Origin: Peptoniphilus sp. BV3C26
GTDB lineage: Bacteria; Bacillota; Clostridia; Tissierellales; Peptoniphilaceae
Length of the DNA stretch: 64,000 nucleotides
Assembly (NCBI RefSeq): GCF_000478985.1
Contig: NZ_AWXB01000065.1
Span: forward strand, 60,365-124,364
Direction: 5' to 3'
Shown: one piece after another, positions 9,043 to 20,100 of the stretch
How positions within the stretch are numbered: position 1 is the stretch's first letter
Layout: every line of letters begins with the position of its first letter
Translations under genes and position numbers: made by a program
Notes under the pieces: generated by a model
What the model saw: only the letters and a program-made list of their open reading frames with translations
Told to the model about the DNA's origin: nothing
Databases searched by the model: none

Positions 9043-9622
9043 TTTTTCCTCCAAGTTTTAATTCCTTTCCCTCTATAAGCCTTTTTATATTACTTTTATG
9101 CCTTACTATACCAAGTAGGCAAACTATTGCAATTATTATCTTTTCATAAATAGAATAAGAACCAAATCCTATATAAGAAACTAATAGAGCAGATAAAAAT
9201 AAAATTGAACTTAAACTCATAATCTTTGTAGAAAGCAAGGTAATTAGCATAATCATGCCAGGTATAAAAGTAAGTTTTATATTTATAAATATAAAGGAAC
9301 CAAGGCTTGTTGCAACCCCTTTTCCTCCCTTAAATTTCATATAAAAGGGAAAGTCATGGCCTAATATACAAAATAAAACTCCTAAAAATAAATATTCAGG
9401 AAAAAATTTTTTCAACAATAATACAACCAATATGCCTTTTAGCATATCAATTATAAAAGTTAAGCTTCCAATTTTTTTACCGAAAACCCTCATTGCATTT
9501 GTTGTACCGGCATTTCCACTACCATAATTTCTTACATCTTTGTGTAAAAATAATTTTCCCAGTATAAAAGAACCAGATATTGAACCTATAAGATAAGAAA
9601 GGACTAAAACAAGAAATATCAT
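9032..9622 (-). CDS. plsY: Acyl-phosphate:glycerol-3-phosphate acyltransferase PlsY
   Basis: A 196-residue multi-helix membrane enzyme that transfers the acyl group of acyl-phosphate (made by PlsX) to glycerol-3-phosphate (made by GpsA). Conserved loops are visible: GSGNAGTTNAMR, KGGKGVATSLG and the C-terminal GIVRHKSNIKRL. Its start overlaps der by 4 bp and its end overlaps gpsA by 11 bp. PlsX, PlsY and GpsA are all in the left 10 kb of the window, though in separate operons. Confidence 0.95.
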   Translation of the reverse strand: MIFLVLVLSYLIGSISGSFILGKLFLHKDVRNYGSGNAGTTNAMRVFGKKIGSLTFIIDMLKGILVVLLLKKFFPEYLFLGVLFCILGHDFPFYMKFKGGKGVATSLGSFIFINIKLTFIPGMIMLITLLSTKIMSLSSILFLSALLVSYIGFGSYSIYEKIIIAIVCLLGIVRHKSNIKRLIEGKELKLGGKNEK

Positions 9623-10938
9623 CCATTTTCTCCTCTATTTTTAAGCTCAATAATTATTGGAACGCCATCAAAGGAATAAGCTTCTCTAATTTGGTTTTCA
9701 ATATACCTAAGATAAGAAAAATGAAATAACTCTCTATCATTTATACTAAGCAAAAATTTAGGAGGTCTTACTCCAACTTGAGCTCCATAATATAATTTTC
9801 CCCTTTTACCTTTATCAGATGGTGGTTGATTCATTAAAACAGCTCTATTTAAAATATCATTTAAAACTCCAGTTTTAATTCTGTGATTATAATTATTGTT
9901 AACTAAAAGTATCATGTCCAATAGATTATTTACTCTTTGACCTGTTAAGGCGGAAATAAATAATATTGGTGCATAATTAATAAAAGGAAGTCTTTCTCTT
10001 ATGGCTTTTTCAAAGGTCTTTACACTTTTGTTATCTTTTTCAATTGCATCCCACTTGTTTACTGCAATTATTATAGCTTTATTATTGTCATGGGCATATC
10101 CCACAATTTTTGCATCTTGTTCAGATACACCTTCAGTGGCGTCAATTAATAAAACACAAACGCTGGAACGTTCAATTGCCGTTAAAGTTCTTATAACTGA
10201 ATATCTTTCAACAGATTCTGAAATTTTTTTCTTCTTTCTTAATCCTGCCGTATCCACAAGTATTAATTCATTGTCTTTATATTTGAAATGAGAGTCTATA
10301 GAATCCCTTGTAGTTCCAGGTATATTAGTTACAAGGACTCTTTCTTCTCCTAATATATGATTTACAAGAGAAGATTTCCCCACATTGGGTTTACCTATAA
10401 GAGTTACCCTTATTGAGTCATCATCTTCTTCACTTAAATCTAATTTAAAATCTTTTACAACTTCATCTAACAGATCTCCAACTCCACTTCCTTGCTCTGC
10501 AGAAATTGTAATTGGACTTCCAAGACCAAGTTCAAAAAAGTCATAATAGTTATTTTTAGCTACTTTTGAATCAAATTTATTGACAGCCAATATAATATTT
10601 TTTTTAGATCTTCTGAGATAGGACGCTATCTCCAAATCATTTGATGAGACTCCTTCAACACCGTCTAATAAAAATATTATTACATCTGACATATCAAGAG
10701 CTATATCCGCTTGTTCCTTAATTCCTGACATAAAAATATCTTCATCTTTCAGATCCAATCCTCCGGTATCAACAAGAAGAAATTTTCTTCCCTGCCAAGA
10801 TGCATCGCTATATATTCTATCCCTTGTTACTCCTGGTGTATCCTCTGTAATAGAAATTTTTCTTCCTACAATTTTATTAAAAAGTGTTGATTTGCCAACA
10901 TTAGGTTTTCCAATAATTGAAACAATAGGTTTTTCCAT
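9619..10938 (-). CDS. der: Ribosome biogenesis GTPase Der (EngA)
   Basis: A 439-residue tandem GTPase for 50S subunit assembly. Two complete G domains are seen: the first with GKPNVGKST near residue 11, DTPGVTR and VNKFD; the second near residue 180 with GKPNVGKSS, IPGTTRDSI, DTAGLR and VNKWD. A KH-like C-terminal domain follows (VLMNQPPSDKGKRGKLYYG). It starts its operon behind a good promoter and AGGAGG site. Confidence 0.97.
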   Translation of the reverse strand: MEKPIVSIIGKPNVGKSTLFNKIVGRKISITEDTPGVTRDRIYSDASWQGRKFLLVDTGGLDLKDEDIFMSGIKEQADIALDMSDVIIFLLDGVEGVSSNDLEIASYLRRSKKNIILAVNKFDSKVAKNNYYDFFELGLGSPITISAEQGSGVGDLLDEVVKDFKLDLSEEDDDSIRVTLIGKPNVGKSSLVNHILGEERVLVTNIPGTTRDSIDSHFKYKDNELILVDTAGLRKKKKISESVERYSVIRTLTAIERSSVCVLLIDATEGVSEQDAKIVGYAHDNNKAIIIAVNKWDAIEKDNKSVKTFEKAIRERLPFINYAPILFISALTGQRVNNLLDMILLVNNNYNHRIKTGVLNDILNRAVLMNQPPSDKGKRGKLYYGAQVGVRPPKFLLSINDRELFHFSYLRYIENQIREAYSFDGVPIIIELKNRGENG

Positions 10939-10961
10939 AATTACCTCCTATTCTTTGAAAT

Positions 10962-10990
10962 ATTATATCATTCCTTAAATTTTGATTCAA
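10962..10990 (-). promoter_or_regulatory. Promoter for der-plsY-gpsA
   Basis: Minus-strand TTGAAT (10985-10990) and TATAAT (10962-10967), spacer 17 nt, ahead of AGGAGG and the der ATG. It is divergent from the threonine/serine exporter promoter 9 bp away. Confidence 0.72.
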
Positions 10991-10998
10991 TTCATTCA

Positions 10999-11027
10999 TT
11001 GATGTGATAAAATGACTAATGTATAAT
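10999..11027 (+). promoter_or_regulatory. Promoter for the ThrE-like exporter pair
   Basis: Plus-strand TTGATG (10999-11004) and TATAAT (11022-11027), spacer 17 nt, followed by a TGGTGG ribosome binding site and ATG 11046. This is the only plus-strand promoter found. Confidence 0.72.
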
Positions 11028-11045
11028 TAATTTGGTGGTAAAAAT

Positions 11046-11816
11046 ATGGAAATCTTAAGAAATGAAAGAGATGTTAGACAGCTTATGAATATGGCAGTTT
11101 TGGCAGGTCAAATTTTAGTTAAAAACGGAGCTGAAATTTACAGGGCTGAAGATACTGTTGAAAGATTATGCAGGTCTTGTGACGAAATAGTTCGCTGTGA
11201 CAGTTACTGCTTTCCTACAGGGATTTTCCTATCTATTGAATATAGAGGAGAAAGTTATAATATTTTTAAAAAAGTATCTCCTTCAAGTTATAACTTGGAT
11301 AAAATAAGCAGAGTTAATGATTTTTCAAGAAAATTTGTAAATAAAAATCTTGAAATTGCAGACGGCATTAAGCTTTTAAATGAAATTGATGAATTAAAGC
11401 CTCCGGAAAGTTGGATTTATGGATGCTCCGCAGCTTTTGCATGTGGATTTTTTGCTCTTCTTTTTGGTGGAGCTTTTAAAGATTTTATCGCTGCATTTAT
11501 ATCCGGTTTATGTGTAGGTTATATTTTAAGTCATGTAGCTAAATATAAACTAACCTTTTTTATTGAAAATTTTATAGGTGCTTTTCTAAGTGCTTTAATT
11601 TGTGTACTTTTAAACAAAATGGGTCTTAATAACAATATAGACTATTCCATAATAGGTGCGATAATGATTTTAGTACCAGGATTTCCAATTACCAATGCTG
11701 CCCGTGATATAATGAGCAACGATTTTATGTCAGGTATTATAGGTATAACAAAAGCATTTTTTCAAGCTTTTGCCATTGCCACTGGAGTAGGACTTATTAT
11801 TAAATTTGTTAGGTGA
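11046..11816 (+). CDS. Threonine/serine exporter subunit, ThrE N-terminal half (DUF1212 type)
   Basis: A 256-residue protein with a soluble N-terminal part (about residues 1-115) that includes the family features AGQILVKNGAEIYRAEDTVERLC and CFPTGIFLSI, then about five hydrophobic helices to the C-terminus. Corynebacterial ThrE is one chain exporting threonine and serine; many Firmicutes split it into this protein and a small membrane partner, as here. The partner starts 3 nt after this stop. Substrate specificity is taken from the family, not seen. Confidence 0.88.
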   Translation: MEILRNERDVRQLMNMAVLAGQILVKNGAEIYRAEDTVERLCRSCDEIVRCDSYCFPTGIFLSIEYRGESYNIFKKVSPSSYNLDKISRVNDFSRKFVNKNLEIADGIKLLNEIDELKPPESWIYGCSAAFACGFFALLFGGAFKDFIAAFISGLCVGYILSHVAKYKLTFFIENFIGAFLSALICVLLNKMGLNNNIDYSIIGAIMILVPGFPITNAARDIMSNDFMSGIIGITKAFFQAFAIATGVGLIIKFVR

Positions 11817-11819
11817 TTT

Positions 11820-12299
11820 ATGAATTATTTTTTTGAATTTTTTGTTTCAACTTGTTCAGTATTTGCATTTGCATATTATTTTAATGCTCCAAGAAATACT
11901 ATTTTTCAAACAGGTATTATCGCTGGAATATCATGGGTAATTTATAGATATGTTTATTCAATTACTGACAGTTACCTTGCTGCAGGTTTCTTTTCTTCAT
12001 TTTTTATAGGCATGAGTGGAGAAATTTTTTCTATAAAATTGAAAATTCCTGCAACAGTAACAATTTTACCTGCTCTTTTGCCTCTTGTGCCCGGTGCAGG
12101 CATGTATTATTCTATGTACTATTTTACACTGAAAGATTATGACAACTTAAATAAATATGCAACTCAAACAACTTATCTTGTTGTTTCTCTTGCTATAGGA
12201 ATTGTTGCTTCTACTGTTGTAGCAAGACTTATTAAATTATTTATTCATTCTAAAAAAAGAAAAATTAAAAGCCAAAAAAATAAAGCTCAACAAAAATAG
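11820..12299 (+). CDS. Threonine/serine exporter subunit, ThrE C-terminal half (DUF3815 type)
   Basis: A 159-residue membrane protein with four to five helices and the conserved loop KIPATVTILPALLPLVPGAGMYY. It ends in a short basic lysine-rich cytoplasmic tail. It is the second half of a split ThrE-type exporter and overlaps the terminator, whose hairpin uses the last coding bases. Regulation is presumably from the promoter at 10999-11027. Confidence 0.87.
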   Translation: MNYFFEFFVSTCSVFAFAYYFNAPRNTIFQTGIIAGISWVIYRYVYSITDSYLAAGFFSSFFIGMSGEIFSIKLKIPATVTILPALLPLVPGAGMYYSMYYFTLKDYDNLNKYATQTTYLVVSLAIGIVASTVVARLIKLFIHSKKRKIKSQKNKAQQK

Positions 12300-12312
12300 T
12301 TGAGCTTTTTTA
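12282..12312. terminator. Bidirectional intrinsic terminator between ThrE pair and ftsH
   Basis: The 10-bp arms AAAGCTCAAC and GTTGAGCTTT (12282-12291, 12299-12308) enclose a 7-nt loop. T-rich runs flank it on both strands, so it can end both convergent transcripts. Confidence 0.85.
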
Positions 12313-12317
12313 AATAA

Positions 12318-14246
12318 TTAATCATTATTTTTTTCTATTATTTTTTTTGCTTCTTCTGAAAGATCGGTGCTTTTTATTAAATCTTCATTATTTTTACCGT
12401 CTTCTAAAGAATCTTCTTGTTTGCCTGTAAAAATTCTTTCAAATTCATTTTTGTCAATTGTTTCTTTTTCTAATAAAACATCTGAAACTTTAATTAAAAT
12501 TTCAATATTTTCACTTAAAAGTTTTTTTGCCTTTCCGTAAGCATTATTTATAAGCCTTCCGATTTCTTCATCTATTTCAGAAGCAGTTTTTTCAGAATAA
12601 TTTTTACTCCTTGCTAAATCTCTTCCTACAAATATTTCATCTTCATCGCTGCCATAAGTTATTGTACCTATTCTTTCACTCATTCCGTATCTTGTTACCA
12701 TATCCCTTGCCAGTTGAGTTGCTCTTTCAATGTCGTTGGAAGCTCCTGTAGATATGTCATCAAGGACAAGAGATTCTGCAACACGACCACCCAATAGAGA
12801 GACTAAATTATCTTCCATTTCAGATTTTGTCATGAAGTTTACATCATCTTCAGGAATATAGGCGGTAAAGCCTCCTGCCATTCCTCTTGGAATAATAGTA
12901 ATCATGTGGACAGGATCATGGTTTGGCAAAAGTCTTGCTACAACTGCGTGACCTGATTCATGAACTGCAGTTAGTTTTCTTTCTTTATCGGAAATTACTC
13001 TTGATTTTTTAGCTGGCCCTGCTTGAACCTTAATTGTTGCTTCTTCAATATCTTCCATGCAAATTTTATCTTCATTTCTTCTTGCTGCAAGAAGTGCAGC
13101 TTCATTCATAAGATTTTCAAGATCAGCAGGAGTAAAGCCTGGAGTTGTCTTTGCTATAGTTTTTAAATTTACATCTGTAGCAAGTTTTTTATTTTTTGAA
13201 TGAACCTTTAAAACATCTTCTCTTCCTTTTATGTCAGGTTTTCCAACATAAACAGTCCTGTCAAATCTTCCCGGTCTTAAAAGTGCTTGGTCGAGAATAT
13301 CTGCCCTATTAGTAGCAGCCATGACTATTACGCCTTCATTTTTACCGAATCCATCCATTTCAACAAGAAGTTGGTTTAGGGTCTGTTCTCTCTCATCATG
13401 GCCTCCGCCAAGACCTGCTCCTCTTTTTCTACCAACCGCATCAATTTCATCAATAAATATTATACAAGGTGAATTTTTCTTTGCAGTTTCAAACAAATCT
13501 CTTACACGACTTGCTCCTACACCTACAAACATCTCTACAAAATCAGAACCGCTCATTAAAAAGAAAGGTACTCTTGCTTCTCCGGCAACTGCACGAGATA
13601 AATAAGTCTTTCCCGTTCCAGGAGGGCCTACAAGTAATACTCCCTTTGGTATTCTTGCTCCCATATCAACAAACTTTTTTGGGTTTTTTAAGAAATCTAC
13701 TATTTCTAAGAGTTCTTCTTTTTCTTCAACAAGGCCTGCTACATCCTTAAAACTTACAGGATTACCATCTTCAGGTTTAAAAACTCTTGCCTTGCTCTTG
13801 CCAAAGCTTCCCATTTTAGAGCCACCTTGAGCTTGTTGAATAAATGTAAACCATATAAAAATAAATAGTCCTATGGTAATAATTGACGGTAAAAGTTCAA
13901 CAAATATGGGAGTAACTTTAGGTGCTGAAAAGCTGACAGCTATTCCCTTGTTTTTAATTGTGTCTGATAAATCATTTAAGTATAACTCACCGCTATTGTC
14001 GTAACCCGGTATATAAACTTTATAAGTCTGCCCATCTTCTTTTGTTACCAGGGCTGTTCTTTCATCTTGATCTATTGTTATTTCTTTAATGTTTTTATTT
14101 GTACTGTTTTTATTAATATCTTCTACAAAATTTGTAAAACTTTTATTTTCAATGGTTCCTGATGGCGGATTGAAAAATCTTATAGCAAATATTAAGACTA
14201 CTATTAAAGCTAAATAAAATGATGCTCCTCCAAAACGTTTTTTCAA
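12318..14246 (-). CDS. ftsH: ATP-dependent zinc metalloprotease FtsH
   Basis: A 642-residue membrane-anchored AAA protease. Helices are at about residues 9-26 and 114-138, with an extracytoplasmic domain between. The AAA domain has GPPGTGKT (207-214), FIDEIDA (264-270) and the second-region arginines near [10 protein letters not shown]. The M41 protease active site HESGH is at 429-433. It degrades membrane and short-lived cytosolic proteins. tilS-hpt-ftsH is a conserved Firmicutes operon, and here the three genes follow with 4-bp overlap or a 10-nt gap. Confidence 0.97.
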   Translation of the reverse strand: MKKRFGGASFYLALIVVLIFAIRFFNPPSGTIENKSFTNFVEDINKNSTNKNIKEITIDQDERTALVTKEDGQTYKVYIPGYDNSGELYLNDLSDTIKNKGIAVSFSAPKVTPIFVELLPSIITIGLFIFIWFTFIQQAQGGSKMGSFGKSKARVFKPEDGNPVSFKDVAGLVEEKEELLEIVDFLKNPKKFVDMGARIPKGVLLVGPPGTGKTYLSRAVAGEARVPFFLMSGSDFVEMFVGVGASRVRDLFETAKKNSPCIIFIDEIDAVGRKRGAGLGGGHDEREQTLNQLLVEMDGFGKNEGVIVMAATNRADILDQALLRPGRFDRTVYVGKPDIKGREDVLKVHSKNKKLATDVNLKTIAKTTPGFTPADLENLMNEAALLAARRNEDKICMEDIEEATIKVQAGPAKKSRVISDKERKLTAVHESGHAVVARLLPNHDPVHMITIIPRGMAGGFTAYIPEDDVNFMTKSEMEDNLVSLLGGRVAESLVLDDISTGASNDIERATQLARDMVTRYGMSERIGTITYGSDEDEIFVGRDLARSKNYSEKTASEIDEEIGRLINNAYGKAKKLLSENIEILIKVSDVLLEKETIDKNEFERIFTGKQEDSLEDGKNNEDLIKSTDLSEEAKKIIEKNND

Positions 14247-14256
14247 ATAATCACCT

Positions 14257-14790
14257 CTAACTATAAATTTCCTTTTTTAATGTGCCTATATATGGTAAAT
14301 TTCTTCCGATTTCATTATAATCCAAGCCATAACCTATCACAAACAAATCCTCAATATCATAGCCTATATATTTAACATAAACATCAATTTTTCTTCTTTT
14401 AGGCTTGTTCAATAAAGTTGCAATGGTAACTGAATTAGCCAGTCTGTTTTCAAAAAGATTTTTAATGTAGTTAAGAGTTGTTCCTGTATCTATAATGTCT
14501 TCAACAATAAGAACATCTTTACCCTCAATGGAATTATCCAAATCTTTTAAAATTTTTACCTGTCCTGAAGTGTTCACCCCTTCATAACTTGTAACATCCA
14601 TATAATCAACAGTTAAAGGAAGATCTATTCTCTTTATTAAATCTGACATAAAGGAAACTGCACCCTTTAAAATTCCAACAACTAAAAGATCCTTGTCTTT
14701 ATAATCTTTTGTTATTTGAGCACCAAGTTCTCTTACTTTTTTGTCTATATCTTCTTCAGAATACAAAATTTCATCTAAAAATTCTTTCAT
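14257..14790 (-). CDS. hpt: Hypoxanthine(-guanine) phosphoribosyltransferase
   Basis: A 177-residue purine salvage enzyme that converts hypoxanthine or guanine plus PRPP to IMP or GMP. The PRPP-binding motif [14 protein letters not shown] is present, as is the conserved [13 protein letters not shown] near the N-terminus. I begin at ATG 14790 (MKEFLDEIL), which overlaps the tilS stop by 4 bp and has a GGGAGG site; a longer frame to 14811 would include that site as coding. With the BMP-type nucleoside importer in this window it supports purine salvage. Confidence 0.95.
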   Translation of the reverse strand: MKEFLDEILYSEEDIDKKVRELGAQITKDYKDKDLLVVGILKGAVSFMSDLIKRIDLPLTVDYMDVTSYEGVNTSGQVKILKDLDNSIEGKDVLIVEDIIDTGTTLNYIKNLFENRLANSVTIATLLNKPKRRKIDVYVKYIGYDIEDLFVIGYGLDYNEIGRNLPYIGTLKKEIYS

Positions 14791-16091
14791 TTTTCCTCCC
14801 ACTTTATCCAAAGCTTATTTTTAGTATCTTCTTTTATTTTATTGTTTTCGCTCATTCTATACGGAACAACCCAAACAATATCTTTCTCATCTCTTATAAT
14901 TGGAATTTCATTCCTTAAAAAGGGTGATATTTTTATGTCATTAAAGAAATCTTTTAATTTTTTACTTCCCTTTAAACCTATTGGATTAAATCTATCTCCA
15001 CTTTCCCTTTTAGTGACCTTTAAATTTCCATTTATACTTTCATAATCAATAACTATTACATGTTCTCCATTTAACTTATCTTTTGATAATTCAAATTTAC
15101 CGAAATCCGTAAAATTTTCTCCTAAATTTAATGAGCTTTCATTTCTATCAATTGTTTTACCTTGAGCAAAAATTTTATCATCATGCTTATATAAATTTAT
15201 TCCTGGAAGATTTATAGACTTTCCATTTTCAGATTTCATTAAGTTTATAAAGGCTTCAATGTGGTTCCTGTCAATTGAGTTTAAATTATTTTTATTTCTT
15301 AAAATAAAAGTTCTTATAACTTCATTTAGAAGACCCTGGTCTAAATCTATTACTTTTTCAACTTCTAAATAATTTTTATTTGTATATGCTTTAGTTTCTT
15401 TAGAAATAAAATCATATATTTCTGTGGAGTTAAGTCTAAGTCTGTTTAAAGATTCTTTAAAAGAAGTGTTAAAATTTTTTTCAACAAAGGGTATTAATTC
15501 ATTTCTTAACATATTTCTTGAATAGTCATTTATTAAATTTGTTTCATCAAGCATCCATGGAATGCCAAGTTTTTTAAGCTCTTCCTCTATAGTTTGTCTT
15601 TTAGTATCTAAAAGAGGCCTTATAATATTATCTCTTTTATAAGGTATTCCCCTTAAGCCGCTTATACCCGTTCCCCTTATAATTCTAAATAAAATAGTTT
15701 CCATATTATCATCAAAATTATGGGCAAGGGCTATTTTTGCCTTTGAAGTTGCTATTTTATTAAAAAAATCATACCTTAATTTTCTTCCAGCTTCTTCTTT
15801 AGATAACTTTTCTTTTAAAGCATATTCATTCATATTAGTGCTCAGTAAATTAAATTCAACATCATATTTATCACAAAGAGATTTTACATATAATTCATCT
15901 CTTTTTGCACTTTCTCTGATTCCGTGATTTATATGGGCGCATTTTAAATTTAAATTATATTTTTCTTTTAAACTTAAAAGTCCAAAAAATAAGTAAACTG
16001 AATCTGCTCCACCGGAAACTCCCATTAAAATAGTGTCATTTTTTTCTATTAAATTGTTTGTTTTTATAGTTTCATTAAATTTTTCAAACAT
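14787..16091 (-). CDS. tilS: tRNA(Ile)-lysidine synthase
   Basis: A 434-residue ATP-pyrophosphatase that adds lysine to C34 of the CAU-anticodon tRNA-Ile so that it reads AUA, a very common codon in such an AT-rich genome. The PP-loop SGGADS is at residues 26-31. The TilS-specific middle and C-terminal domains end with the KRESGDRFNPIGLKGSKKLKD region. It opens the tilS-hpt-ftsH operon, just after a terminator. Confidence 0.95.
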   Translation of the reverse strand: MFEKFNETIKTNNLIEKNDTILMGVSGGADSVYLFFGLLSLKEKYNLNLKCAHINHGIRESAKRDELYVKSLCDKYDVEFNLLSTNMNEYALKEKLSKEEAGRKLRYDFFNKIATSKAKIALAHNFDDNMETILFRIIRGTGISGLRGIPYKRDNIIRPLLDTKRQTIEEELKKLGIPWMLDETNLINDYSRNMLRNELIPFVEKNFNTSFKESLNRLRLNSTEIYDFISKETKAYTNKNYLEVEKVIDLDQGLLNEVIRTFILRNKNNLNSIDRNHIEAFINLMKSENGKSINLPGINLYKHDDKIFAQGKTIDRNESSLNLGENFTDFGKFELSKDKLNGEHVIVIDYESINGNLKVTKRESGDRFNPIGLKGSKKLKDFFNDIKISPFLRNEIPIIRDEKDIVWVVPYRMSENNKIKEDTKNKLWIKWEEK

Positions 16092-16100
16092 AATGCAAAA

Positions 16101-16123
16101 AGTGATAGATTTTGTCTATCACT
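16101..16123 (-). terminator. Terminator after the S1-domain gene
   Basis: The 9-bp arms AGTGATAGA and TCTATCACT enclose a 5-nt loop; on the minus strand they are followed by a run of five T. It separates the xer-addBA-divIC operon from tilS. Confidence 0.75.
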
Positions 16124-16124
16124 A

Positions 16125-16514
16125 TTATTTTCTTGATTTGGATCTACCATATTTAGAGTTTTCTCTTGAACGCATTTGTTCATACTTGGTGTTTGATTCT
16201 TTCATAAATTTTGAAAGTTTTTCTTCAAAAGATAAATCCTTATATTTTTTTTCTGGCTCTGGTTCTTGAGGCTTTACTACTTTAGGTTTAAGTTTTTTTA
16301 TAGATAAAGCTATTTTTCCTTCTTGGTTATCTATAACAACAGCCTTGACTTTGTCGCCTTTTTTTAAAAATTTATCTATATCCTTTACATATTCATCAGA
16401 AACTTCAGAAATATGCACCAATCCACTTTGTCCTTGTCCAATATCAACAAATGCTCCGAATTTCATAACAGATGAAACTGTACCTTCAACTATACTACCT
16501 ATCTCTAACCCCAA
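16125..16514 (-). CDS. S1 RNA-binding domain protein (YabR-like)
   Basis: A 129-residue protein. One S1 domain at about residues 3-72 (GSIVEGTVSSVMKFGAFVDI, GLVHISEVSDEYV) is followed by a basic and acidic low-complexity tail. It resembles YabR and general stress protein 13, small RNA or ribosome-associated proteins usually found next to divIC. The start is TTG at 16514 with GGAGG 6 nt upstream; it overlaps the divIC 3' end by 20 bp. Confidence 0.87.
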   Translation of the reverse strand: MGLEIGSIVEGTVSSVMKFGAFVDIGQGQSGLVHISEVSDEYVKDIDKFLKKGDKVKAVVIDNQEGKIALSIKKLKPKVVKPQEPEPEKKYKDLSFEEKLSKFMKESNTKYEQMRSRENSKYGRSKSRK

Positions 16515-16809
16515 TTGGATCCTCCATATTGTTTTCTTTTTCTTTATCTACATAGATAACTTCTCTGGGCTTTACCATTCCATACTCTTCTCTGGCCACT
16601 TTTTCAATAAATTCAAGCGAATCTGAATTTTCTATTTCTTCTTTAATCTTTGATATGTCATCTTTTAAAGTTTTAATTTTTTTATCATTTTCTGACATTT
16701 GCTGTTTAATTCTATTCCTAGTAATTAAAGAATTAGATACAGAATAAGTTCCGTATAAAATTACAAGAACCAATATTAACATTAAAAGCGGCGGAAATTT
16801 TCTTTTCAT
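16495..16809 (-). CDS. divIC: Septum formation initiator, DivIC/FtsB family
   Basis: A 104-residue bitopic protein: a short basic N-terminus, one transmembrane helix at about residues 5-27, a coiled coil at about 35-70 (KIKTLKDDISKIKEEIEN) and the family motif VAREEYGMVKPREVIY. DivIC/FtsB partners FtsL and DivIB/FtsQ in the divisome. The neighbours (S4-domain rqcP-like gene upstream, S1 gene downstream) match the yabP-divIC-yabR region of Bacillus. Confidence 0.9.
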   Translation of the reverse strand: MKRKFPPLLMLILVLVILYGTYSVSNSLITRNRIKQQMSENDKKIKTLKDDISKIKEEIENSDSLEFIEKVAREEYGMVKPREVIYVDKEKENNMEDPIGVRDR

Positions 16810-16873
16810 ATAAATCCCTTCCTACAAGTAAATTATTACATTTACACTTGTAAAAAACAAGCTTATTTTACAT

Positions 16874-17116
16874 TTAGTTAATAACTTCATACATTAAAGC
16901 CGCATCATCTTTTTTTGCACTTTCTAAAATTTTAGTAACTTTACATTTAAAAGTTGAATTTCCAAATCTTACTTCTAAAATATCATCAATTTTAACATCG
17001 TCCGAAGCCTTGGCAATTTTATTATTTATTGAGATTCTTCCTCCATCGCAAGCTTCCTTGGCAACGGTTCTTCTTTTTATAATCCTTGAATTTTTTAAAT
17101 ATTTATCAAGCCTCAT
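16874..17116 (-). CDS. S4-domain RNA-binding protein, RqcP-like
   Basis: An 80-residue protein that is almost entirely an S4 domain: [16 protein letters not shown] is followed by [10 protein letters not shown] and a beta-rich end. RqcP (YabO) of Bacillus binds 50S-peptidyl-tRNA complexes with RqcH in ribosome quality control; the size and the place before divIC fit that family. No RqcH is in the window. The gene begins 9 nt after addA. Confidence 0.88.
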   Translation of the reverse strand: MRLDKYLKNSRIIKRRTVAKEACDGGRISINNKIAKASDDVKIDDILEVRFGNSTFKCKVTKILESAKKDDAALMYEVIN

Positions 17117-17125
17117 TTTATCTCC

Positions 17126-20100
17126 TTAATTACAATTAATTATTTTTGTCTTTATATTTCTTCTTTCTACCTTAAAAATTTTTTCAACGGCAGACTTATA
17201 AAAATTTAATTGATCCTCATATTTATAATTGGCTTCTTCTCCTAATAAGTCGGTTTTATAATCATAAACTGTGTATATATTGTCCTTAATGACTAAAAGA
17301 TCTATTCTGCCTCTTATATATTTTTCTTCAAAAATAGTAAAGGGTACTTCCGTATAAATTTTATCTGCATCTTTAAAAATAGAAACTAATTGAGGAAAAA
17401 TATTTTCGTAACTTTTTTTAATTGTTTCTTCCACATAGGAATAAATTTTTTCTATATTTTCGCTAAAATTATCAGCTTCAAGATTTAATTTTATAAAATC
17501 TTTTTCATTATTTAAATCTTTATCAAATAAAAATTCGCCTATGGCAAGTCTTAAATTAATTTTAAAATCAGGTATTTCTTTTCTCAAATAATCATTCACA
17601 GAAAGTTCCATAAGTCTGTGAAAAATTGTGCCGTACCAAGAACCATGAGGACGTAAAATAAGCTCATCGTTTTTATAAAATGTATTTTTAATTTTTTTAT
17701 CTTTTTGGGGTTCTTCTGTAAAGTTAAATTTGTAAGAACAAATATCTTTTACAAATTCAGATTTTTTGTTGATTCCTTTATTTTTCCCCTTAGAAATTTT
17801 ATATAAATAAGGTTTACCAAATTTAAAAATTTCCTTATAAACTTCATACAAATCAAATACAAATAAAGCTGATTCAGCTCTTGTTGCAGCAACATAATTT
17901 AATCTTATATTTTCTTTTTTACTTTCCGACCTATCAAGAAGCTCTATTTCTGGATTGTCATAGCTGGGGACTTGATATCTTTTTATTAACTTATTGTTTG
18001 AAGAAAAATCAACATAACCTTGATTTTTTTCTCTATCAAAATATCCACTTTTTTCTTCTTTTAAAGCACTTTCTCCTATAATTATAACAAATTTTCCTTG
18101 AAGACCCTTAGCCTTGTGAAGATTCATAACTCTAAGCTTCTCAATATTGTCAGTTTTTAAAATATTTCCACTGTAATTTTTATAATCTTTAAATGAAAGG
18201 TCTTTATTTAAAAGTTTCTCCATAAAACTTATAAAGGTTTCATATTCCTTTTCCCTAACAGTGCCATCTGTAAAACTTTCAAAATCTAATTCCATAGCTC
18301 TTAAAGCTGCACTTAAGGACACTTTATTATAATTTAAGTAAGAAAAAATAAATTCTATTTCTTTTTCTTCTAAAAATTTTTTCTTTTCCAACAAGTCTAA
18401 AAAATTATTTTCAAGAAGATATTTTTTTATTTCAAAAGCTTTTATATCATCTATTTTAAAAAGCCCTCTAAGCATTCTAAGAAAATTTTTATTATTTTGA
18501 TCTATTAAAAATTTATAAAAATTATAAGCATTTTTTATAGACGGAAAATTAAAATATTTACTGTTTGTGCTTGTGTCAATGTCATAACCCAAAGCATATA
18601 AAATACCGCTCATTTCCTCAGCCCCAGAATTTGTTCTGGTTAAAACTAAAATATCTTTTTCTTTTATATTTTGGGTTTCGACTAAATAATTTATAAAAAA
18701 TCCGACACTTACAAATAAAGAATCCTTATTACCTTTAAAAGCTTTATTTTTAAATAATTTTTCTAAATTTATATCCTCTATATTTTTTTGAATTTTAAAA
18801 TCTTCAAGCTCTTTTAAATTATCTTTTATAAAGCTTTCTCTCCTTATTAAAAAATTTATAAATAAATTTGAAAAACAATCATTTTTCTCTTCATCATAGA
18901 TTTTATTTAAAAATAATTTCAAATCTTGGTCTGTTATTAAACTTAATAAAAATTCCAAATCAAAATCAAGGGTAGGATAATAAATTCCCATTAAAGCTGA
19001 ATTTTTTCCATTAGTTAAAATGTTATTTAATTTTAAATTATAGGGTCCAGTTGGAGTTTCAAAATCATTTTTATAAATATCAAATATTTCAGACGCCAAC
19101 TCATCGTCAAATCTAAAAGATTTATCTAAGATAATAAATTCGCTGTTAGTTTGATTCTCGAAAATATTTTTTACTTTTTCATAGTTGTTTAAATCTGCCC
19201 CCCTAAATCTATAAATTGATTGTTTAGGGTCTCCTACTAAAAATAAGGCCTGATCTTTTAAAGTAAAATCAGAAAAATTTTTATTCTTTAAATTCCCCTC
19301 ATCTTTTGAACAAAAGGCAAGAATAAATTTTGTCTGTATAGGATCTGTATCTTGAAACTCATCTACAAAAAAATACTTATATTTGCTTTGCAAATACATC
19401 CTTGACTGGTAGTCCTCAACTATCTTCAATGCCAAACGCACTAAATCGTCGTTAGACAAAGTTTTATAGTCTCCTGATACAAACTCATCAATAAATTTAC
19501 TAAAGCCCTCAGAGGCGCCGACAAAGCCTCCATATAGGTTATTTAAATAAAGTCTTATCTTCTCATTCAATTCACATCTTATTGCGCCTTGAATTATTGT
19601 AGAATCCTTAACTTTATTTTTTATATCATCATTTGCCTTGTATTTTACTTTTGTAAAAGGACTTTCTATTATTTTTTCATTTTGCATAAAAACCCAAAAG
19701 TCAAAAATACTTTTTAAAAAATTTCCGTAAGAATTATTGTTTTTATAAAGATTTAATTCTTGCAAATTTTTAAGAAAATCACTCCTGTAAACACTTGTAT
19801 CAACTTTTAAATCTTTTATAAATTTATTTATTTTATCTATAATTTCATAAGAATCTTTTAAAAGTTCTTCTATAAAATAAATTTTAGTATTATCGTCAAA
19901 ATAATTTGGAAATTCAGTGTTTTGATTTAATATAAATTTTGAAATTTGACCCAATATTATTTTTTTATTTTCTGCCTTTTCAAATATTTTCAGTTGGCTT
20001 TCTTTTATATAGGTTTTAAGATCTCTTTCTATAAATTTTTTATAAATACTAAGTAGATATGAATCATAATCTTCATCTTCTTTTACATTAAAATTAAGAC